NCBI GenBank assembly: GCA_037176885.1
Contig: JAWWNJ010000094.1
Coordinates: forward strand, 434,001-498,000
From: Favolaschia claudopus
Taxonomy: Eukaryota; Basidiomycota; Agaricomycetes; Agaricales; Mycenaceae
Direction of reading: 5' to 3'
Length of the DNA: 64,000 nucleotides
Shown piece by piece: positions 58,073 through 64,000 of this stretch (its first letter is position 1; the number at the start of each line of letters is the position of its first letter). A model generated the notes under the pieces. The model saw only the letters and a program-made list of their open reading frames with translations. It had not been told where the DNA came from and ran no database searches. A program made the translations under genes and the position numbers.

Positions 58073-60049
58073 GTGAGATACTTGTAATTATTTTACAGCT
58101 ATGTATAAGTTATATACAATTATGTAGGACACACATACGGACCCTTGCTTTGCGCGCCGATGGATTTCTGTGACTTTTTGCGGGATTCCCACTATCCTTA
58201 GTGCGCCGCCTTTTAAGATCAAATCGTTCGTTCGTTGTGACTAGTCCTCGCCTCCGTCCGCTCTTCGACTCAGTCTCTCCTGGCTCGTTGACTCGTGTGA
58301 ATAGAGTCACTTGTATCTGGGTCATATAAAGTCGTGTCGAGTGTGACAATGTGACACACCTCTTGCTTCCTTTCTCCCATCTCTCCTCAATACCGCAACC
58401 CGTCGCCGTCGTCTCCCATCACCTCTCTTCTCATTGACCTCAACAAAGATTGCAATTGTCTTATCTGTCAAACTCCGAATTCTTCGACCTCTCAAGGGTC
58501 TCATTTCCCCGAAGATGCAAGAGTTCCAGGTCTGGCAACGGCACGACACGTCAAGTTCGTTGTGTTTGTTATTCGAGGCTTTTTTGCATACTTCGACAAC
58601 CTCAAGTTGCTGCATATTGCGAGAATTCTCGCCTCAAGCCACTTTCGTCTATGGCTGTCGATCTCCCCGAGTAATTCAAGTCCTTAGACCCTCAAAGCTG
58701 ACAAGCCGTCCGCTCAAGGTTCAAGCCTAGCGATTTCTACATCAACTATATGGACTATTAGCACCCGTCTGCAACAATTCTGCTTCCGGTTCCCTCAAGC
58801 TCAAAACGGGGGAATATGAAAAATTCTTCTCTCTGAGACACTAATTCCATTGACAGCCTGTTGTCTTTACTTCCAGCTCTCACCATCCTCCTGCGACTGC
58901 TGTTCATCGCCGATTATCAAATTGCGAACTCTTCGCCCTGCCGCTTGCCGTACATACCCTTCTGTAGCTGTAACAGCATACTCCGAACAGCTCTTTCTGT
59001 CGCATGACTATGAGGGCTGATGTGCTTTCTCAGATGGAAACACCTGTTCCATCCTCACACCTACAGTTCAGCTCACTGCCCTCGCACTAGTTCCACGCTC
59101 GAGCACGCATTTTGCTCATCTCGCGTCTCTCGCGCCCTCCGAACATCCAACGATACAATATACGCCTTCAAACACGCCCGCGCCTGGTTCTCCGTCATTT
59201 CTGTGGCTTTTCTCCGCCCTTCCCTCGCACGCATCGCCAGTCGCGCCCCCTGCTCGTGTTGCATACATTTAACGCTAGCACCATCACCTTGAAATCAAAT
59301 ATGTTCCACCCTGGGACGCGCATGTCTCCAATATCCGACCAAGACAGACCAGCCAAAACCCGGGTATCCCTAATGCACGGTCCGTATCCTAGCTATGTCG
59401 TTCACGCTTCTTTCAGACAGCATTCGCATCAAATTTCGCATTGACGGGAGGGGATTCATGTAAAACAATCTATAAATTCAAAAGCTTGCCTTCTTTTGGA
59501 AGCGTGGGCTTCTTTACCACCAAGTTTGCAAAGTATTAGCACTAGTACTCTGGACCGGCCTAATGAGAGCTGGTCGACGCGAAGCGTCGACCGAGCGAGC
59601 TGTGGGCCGGGCCCCGTAGGTGTTTGGAACTTTTCATGCTTTGACTGGAATGATCAGTAAATAAATTTATGGCGGCTGACTCCGTGTTTAATTCACTGAA
59701 CTTGTGAGCTAAGAGGAATTGAAGCGTCTGTCTAGAGAGACTACGTGACACTCGGATTCGATGGGATAGTGGGCTCTGCCGCGCGTGCGCGGGCCTACTG
59801 TGATTATGCATTATTATGATCAACTCCTCCGGCCCGGGCCGATGCAAATCTTCCAACGACGTCGACTGTAGATGCGCGGATGTGTTGCGTGTGCGCTGTA
59901 TTTATGTTCTCAAACCCTGTGCAAGCCTCTTAACGTTCCCCAGGCCGGCAGGTTCCGATATTTTGCTGGACGCGGATCCGTTTGCACAAATCGAGCAAGC
60001 GGACTCCGGAGCCGCCGCACCTTATTTTGTAGAGTCACCTCATTTCACC
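58073..60049. other. 2 kb without a recognisable gene
   Basis: 3' flank of the C2 gene, then pyrimidine-rich sequence from about 58350 to 59450. Frames there (for example 59112-59444) are low-complexity and lack family features. Nothing else is supported. Confidence 0.4.
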
Positions 60050-60847
60050 ATGGACAAAACAATTGTCGAGCTCATCTACAACGCCCCCTTCCCCCCCGCC
60101 GCTCGCTCCCACCTCGAATCCCTCCTCATCGCCGCAGCCAAGCCCCTCGAACTACTAGACTTCAAAATCAGCAGTCCCAGCGAATTCTACAACGAGCTCT
60201 CCCTGCCTGATCTCCTCAAATGTCGGAAATTCTCTTTTGGCCCGAATCCGTATGTGCTTGTCGCGGATGGGCGGACGCTGCAGGAGCTGCAGGCGTCGTC
60301 GAATGGCGGCGCGGTTGTGCCGACGATACAGGTGGTGTTGGTGAATTCGTTTACGCCGATGGGGGAGTGGCAGGCGTATCAGGGCCCGGGGGATCTTGGG
60401 TTCTTGGCGCCGTTTGTGAGGCTTGCGCTGCTGAGGGCGATGATGGAGGAGAGGGTGAGGCTGGATAGGTATACGACTGTGTGGTTTTGGGAGGATGGTA
60501 AGTTCTAGCGGACAGCGTTGTGGGATAAGAGACTCACGGCGGTTTGAGATAAAAAACTTACTTCGGAGTCTCAGTATAATGATAGTATGTGGCAGGTGAG
60601 GTTCATTGTACCGATACAACTGGATTCACAGTGTAACCATAACCTTGTGTTGTAGATGAAAGCCCTTAGAGCCACACCCAACGGAGCTCACTATGCCTGC
60701 GTGGTATACACGGTGAAGGATAGGAATGCTATGCATGCCTTGGTAGGGACCGTCGTTGCGATGACGGTCCACAGGTGCTAACAAGCCTTGCAGTATTCAA
60801 CCGAAGCAGCCAAAACAGACGGTGTATTCCATGGTGTCAAAGATTGA
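60050..60847 (+). CDS. Hypothetical protein
   Basis: Not recognised. The first exon is open from ATG 60050 to about 60490 (MDKTIVELIYNAPFPPAAR, LESLLIAAAKPLELLDFKIS, FSFGPNPYVLVADGRTL, VPTIQVVLVNSFTPMGEW) and looks like a folded protein. Later short exons could be 60581-60598, 60657-60742 (MKALRATPNGAHYACVVYTV) and 60794-60847 (YSTEAAKTDGVFHGVKD, then stop), but I could not join the first donor in frame. The frame is also open upstream to 59816. GC-rich codon use in the first exon differs from the flanks. Function unknown. Confidence 0.45.
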
Positions 60848-61244
60848 GGGGCAACTTGAAGGACATGGAGATTGCGCTGCTGTGAACTTTGGGTTCGCAT
60901 ACACGAATATCGCGTTGCAAATGAACAGTACGATTATTTCACGCCATGTCGCTTTGATCTCAATCTCGTTAGTCTGCACTCTCTGAACATCACTGGGGCT
61001 CCAACTCTGAACACCCCGCTACCCCTCGATAAACCTCTTGAACTGTCTCCCGTTCTTTCGCCGTCCGTTTTGCCCCCCCAAGACTGTCTCACCTTGGCCA
61101 GCAACCCTTTGGCGGAGAAACACTAAGACTTCAGAGACTAAGACTTTTTTGCTACTATAAATCTCACCTCGAAACAATCGCCACTCCTACACTTCTATTT
61201 CTTCAACAGCCAAGTTACTCTATCCTAAACTACCCAGCACCAGC
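60848..61244. other. Intergenic region with TATA box
   Basis: TATAAAT at 61156-61162 stands about 83 bp before the ATG at 61245. No gene is seen. Confidence 0.4.
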
Positions 61245-62271
61245 ATGCCGTTCTCCCTCTCACCCACCCTCAACAAGTTTGAACAATTTCTCTTTACTCC
61301 CCTCCGTCTCGGATCATGGAACAAAGCGTCCCCTCCCGTCACTCAGCCCCCGGCTCACAGTCCGCCACTCGAGTCGGACATCGGCCTTCATGGTTCGATG
61401 CCGGGCATCACAACTACTATCAGAGTAACGTATTCTTACCTCGAATGGCCATCGAGTCCGAAGCTGGGATGCGACGAGCATGGAGGGAGATCCCGTGCGA
61501 ATACTCTGCGAAACCGGACGATACATCGAAGGCAGGCTGACCAGCATTTTGCCTCTATTTCGCAAGTTTTGGAGCCTCATTTGCCCTCGGTATGTCTCAC
61601 CCTTTTCTCCCAATTTTTTTCAAGGCTGCCTTGAACTCATTGTCGCCGCGAATTTTCAGGCAGACGATTCAGAGATACATGCCATTGATATCTTTAGCCA
61701 AGGTGCCGGGTTGGGTTTGGGGCTCACTGCCGCGCCAACCTTGACAGACGACACTCGTTCGACGGATGAGTGCACAATCGTCCCGATCACTGAGGTCGCC
61801 CCTGGTTCACTTGCTCGTGAGCGATCGCATTCGCAGACGTTGGCAACTTTGACCACAGCCCCCACTTCCGACGCGTCGAGTGATGATCCCCAGGTTGCGC
61901 AGGCGGTTCAGAAACCGCGGAAAAGCTCGTTACCCTCATCACCTTGCGTACCGAAACTGTCGCGACCCCGGTCGCAATCTTCTCCGCCTGGCTTTCCTAG
62001 GCCCAGCTTATATCCGATCTCTGAAGTCGTTTCACGGGAGGGGGCGAAGTTGGAGGTGGACGTGCGTGGATGTGGATGTGGAGGAGCGGACCAAGAGCAG
62101 AGAAAAACGACTACGTCAATGCAGATATCAAACCCCGAACCCCGTCTGCCGCTCCCCCGAATGTTCCCGATCGTGCTGTTGGCAGCGAAATTGGTGTTGA
62201 AGGAGGAGAGCAAGGTTCGGAAGATGGAGGGGTTGAATGGCGGCGTGGAGGCGACGTCGCCGTCCATGTGA
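61245..62271 (+). CDS. Hypothetical protein, low-complexity
   Basis: The ATG at 61245 follows a TATA box. The first frame (MPFSLSPTLNKFEQFLFTPL) is open for 129 codons; a second frame from about 61480 to 62271 carries a Ser/Pro/Thr-rich stretch (QADDSEIHAIDIFSQGAG, SSLPSSPCVPKLSRPRSQ, then a VLLAAKLVLKEESKVRKM helix). No homology is recognised, and the junction between the two frames is unresolved. It may be a real but rapidly evolving gene. Confidence 0.35.
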
Positions 62272-63473
62272 GGCTTGATGGTGCAGGAAAAGTGGGGCAG
62301 AACCAGGTGGGGTCGAGCTGAAGTATTCATTCTAGTAATTTATTGGTGTAGTGTAGTTCCCTCATTCGCATTCTCTCGACTTCGAGAGTTCTTGGACTTG
62401 GTTGTGGGTTCGAGGACACACTTTCCAACGCAAACATTCGAAACACCACCTAAGTGCAAATCAAACCCGTTCACGATCGTCCTCCGCTCTACCACCACCA
62501 TCGAGATTCGACGTGGTCAATTGGATTTCTTGCAGAATTGCAAATTGCCAACTGTCATGGCTCGGATGAAACGAAGGCAGGGGGAACGTGGCCCACCATA
62601 TACGCCAATCTTGCACGCATTCATATAGATTACAGTGGACGGAGGGCGCCACCATCAGGCATGGCGATGATATCGATACTGCTGCGATATGTGCTTAATT
62701 GAAGTTCAACTTGGGGATTGAGTCGAGTCGAGGCTTCGGATTGGAGGTTGTGCTACTTATTCGGATGATGTGGTGGGTTCGGATCTGGAGTGATAGATAC
62801 AGTACATTGTTTTCGCCTTCACTTGCTGCGGCTAGTGGGCGTTTTGATTCTTGAGTGCTTGGCAGACAGAGAGTGATGTCATTGGCATTGATGACCTCGA
62901 GGGCGGGAGGCGGTGGAGTCGCAGTCGATGTCCGCCGGTCGATGGAAGCGACCTCGTCCATGAGAGAGCCAATGCGTATTTCTGTCCAGCTGATTCGTTC
63001 GGTATAAAAACAGGTCGCTTTTTCCCCGTGCCCAGCCGTGTCGCGAGTGATGGGTATCATGGCCCTAACCTAACAAAAGCCAGGAAGCCCAAGTCGCGGT
63101 AGCGGTATTGTGATGAAATGTCGAGGAGAAGCTAGGAGAAGTCGGGCCGAATTGGCAGAAAAACATGAGAAGCTTCCGTTCGAGGAGGGTTACGATGGAG
63201 ATGGGCAGTCAACGTTCGCAAGTGGTTCGTTACTGCCGCCAACGGAGGCAAAGAACTCGTGTTTATGTCTTCGGCAGTCCGGCGGAACCTATGCTGCGTG
63301 AAGCCTGCGTCGGGAGCTCAGTTGGTGCTTTTGAGTACAATGATACAATGGGTTCTTTTGATTACAAATAAAGACGCGCAAAGCACAACAAGAGAGGGTA
63401 CTGTACGCTGGCAGTGGTAGCAAGAGCATTTGGATTTTACGCGGTCACGACTTGTTTTTGTTCGATTCGGTTA
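62272..63473. other. 1.2 kb without a recognisable gene
   Basis: A 122-codon minus-strand frame at 62695-63060 begins with ATG (MIPITRDTAGHGEKATCF) and may be part of a gene, but no partner exon or family match is seen. Confidence 0.35.
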
Positions 63474-64000
63474 TTAGTCCTCTTTCATGGCAACATCCTC
63501 GTCATCTTCGTCGTCGCCGGCTACGTCTTGGGCGGTGAATCCGGCTGAAGCGAAAAAAAAATTGAGTGAAAGGAGGCGCGATATTAGAGAAGGGAGCGCA
63601 CCTTTGGCAAGTGCTTCGGGGCTGGTGTAGTCGACTTTGATACCACGCGTACGGCGACTGCGGATAGCAGAGGGGTCTATTACTTCCATTGACTCGTCGG
63701 CCTGGTGAAAGACGCGTCAATGGGTTAAACAAACGCGTCGAATGCGTTGCTTACCTCCTCCTCGTCGTCCTCTTCCTCGTCGTCATCATCTTCATCGTCC
63801 TCCTCTTCTTCTTCTTCATCATCGTCCTCGTCTTCCATGTTTGTGTCGTCCTTTGAAACTTTTGCTTTGCCTTTATCGACAGACGGGGACGCGCCAGACG
63901 CGGCGACATCCTTGTTTTCGGTAGTACTGGGTGTTTAGATGAGAATGGGAGAGAAACGACGCGTCAGATACGTACGCGGTGGGGTCAGTCGCGGAGGTCA
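63474..64000 (-). CDS. CHZ1: Histone H2A.Z-H2B chaperone Chz1 (start codon at the right edge)
   Basis: Delivers H2A.Z-H2B to the SWR1 complex in the nucleus. The conserved CHZ motif is MEVIDPSAIRSRRTRGIKVD, followed by YTSPEALAKAGF. Before it lies a long acidic Glu/Asp run (63775-63835), and the C-terminus is again acidic (DDEDDEDVAMKED). Introns at about 63551-63601 (AK-AGFTAQDV) and 63700-63753 join in frame. The first exon reads TSATDPTA after an incomplete ATG, whose first base would be 64001, so the gene misses the window by about one base. Three ACGCGT boxes lie in its introns (63712, 63733, 63959). About 125 residues in total, normal for the family. Confidence 0.86.

Noticed and set aside
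63747..63938. Poly-Ser plus-strand ORF
   Set aside because: It is the antisense of the acidic Glu/Asp run of CHZ1.

Overview
The window is nuclear DNA of a basidiomycete fungus, most likely a mushroom-forming Agaricomycete. Genes are packed on both strands and broken by many 45-75 nt GT-AG introns. The predicted proteins include families typical of Agaricomycetes: a DUF6533 seven-helix protein, a DUF6593 protein, an F-box/leucine-rich protein, a second multi-span membrane family, and C2-plus-membrane proteins. No bacterial operons, rRNA, tRNA, CRISPR array or intact transposon were seen. The species cannot be named from the sequence.

Layout. 1-3.5 kb: GPI16 (cut by the left edge) and the meiotic nuclease SPO11 share a 119 bp divergent promoter with two ACGCGT boxes. 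3.7-6.4 kb and 16.4-17.5 kb: three copies of an unrecognised protein family, two in tandem, one of them with an in-frame stop. 6.5-10.8 kb: an unknown low-complexity protein and a Gyp1-type Rab-GAP. 10.8-12.8 kb: no clear protein gene, but a strand-biased CTTGA-rich repeat. 12.8-30.5 kb: NUP2, an NTF2-like protein, COG3, a multi-span membrane protein, a BTB protein, a DJ-1/PfpI protein, APA2, a small DUF7727-like membrane protein and a single-span surface protein. 30.9-36.2 kb: a HicA-like-domain protein, a DUF6593 protein and a small coiled-coil protein. 37.4-44.4 kb: a secreted protein with a Lys-Pro-Ala tail, a CTR copper transporter, proteasome subunit PRE9 and a second HicA-like-domain protein. 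44.5-58.1 kb: an F-box protein, SAE2/CtIP, a DUF6533 protein, CDC6, phosphatase PPG1 and a C2/transmembrane protein. 58-64 kb: two weak hypothetical genes, then CHZ1, which runs off the right edge by about one base.

Functional links. Two genes act at DNA double-strand breaks (SPO11 makes them, SAE2 helps process their ends). CDC6 licenses replication, and CHZ1 handles histone H2A.Z. GPI16, COG3, the Rab-GAP and APA2 are housekeeping genes. The most unusual signal is the pair of proteins ending in a HicA-like (bacterial toxin fold) domain. They share three intron positions and phases, including a 19 nt micro-exon that carries the His-Pro motif in one copy and a His-less version in the other. 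The three-copy unknown family, with an identical 143 nt third exon in every copy, is the second point of interest.
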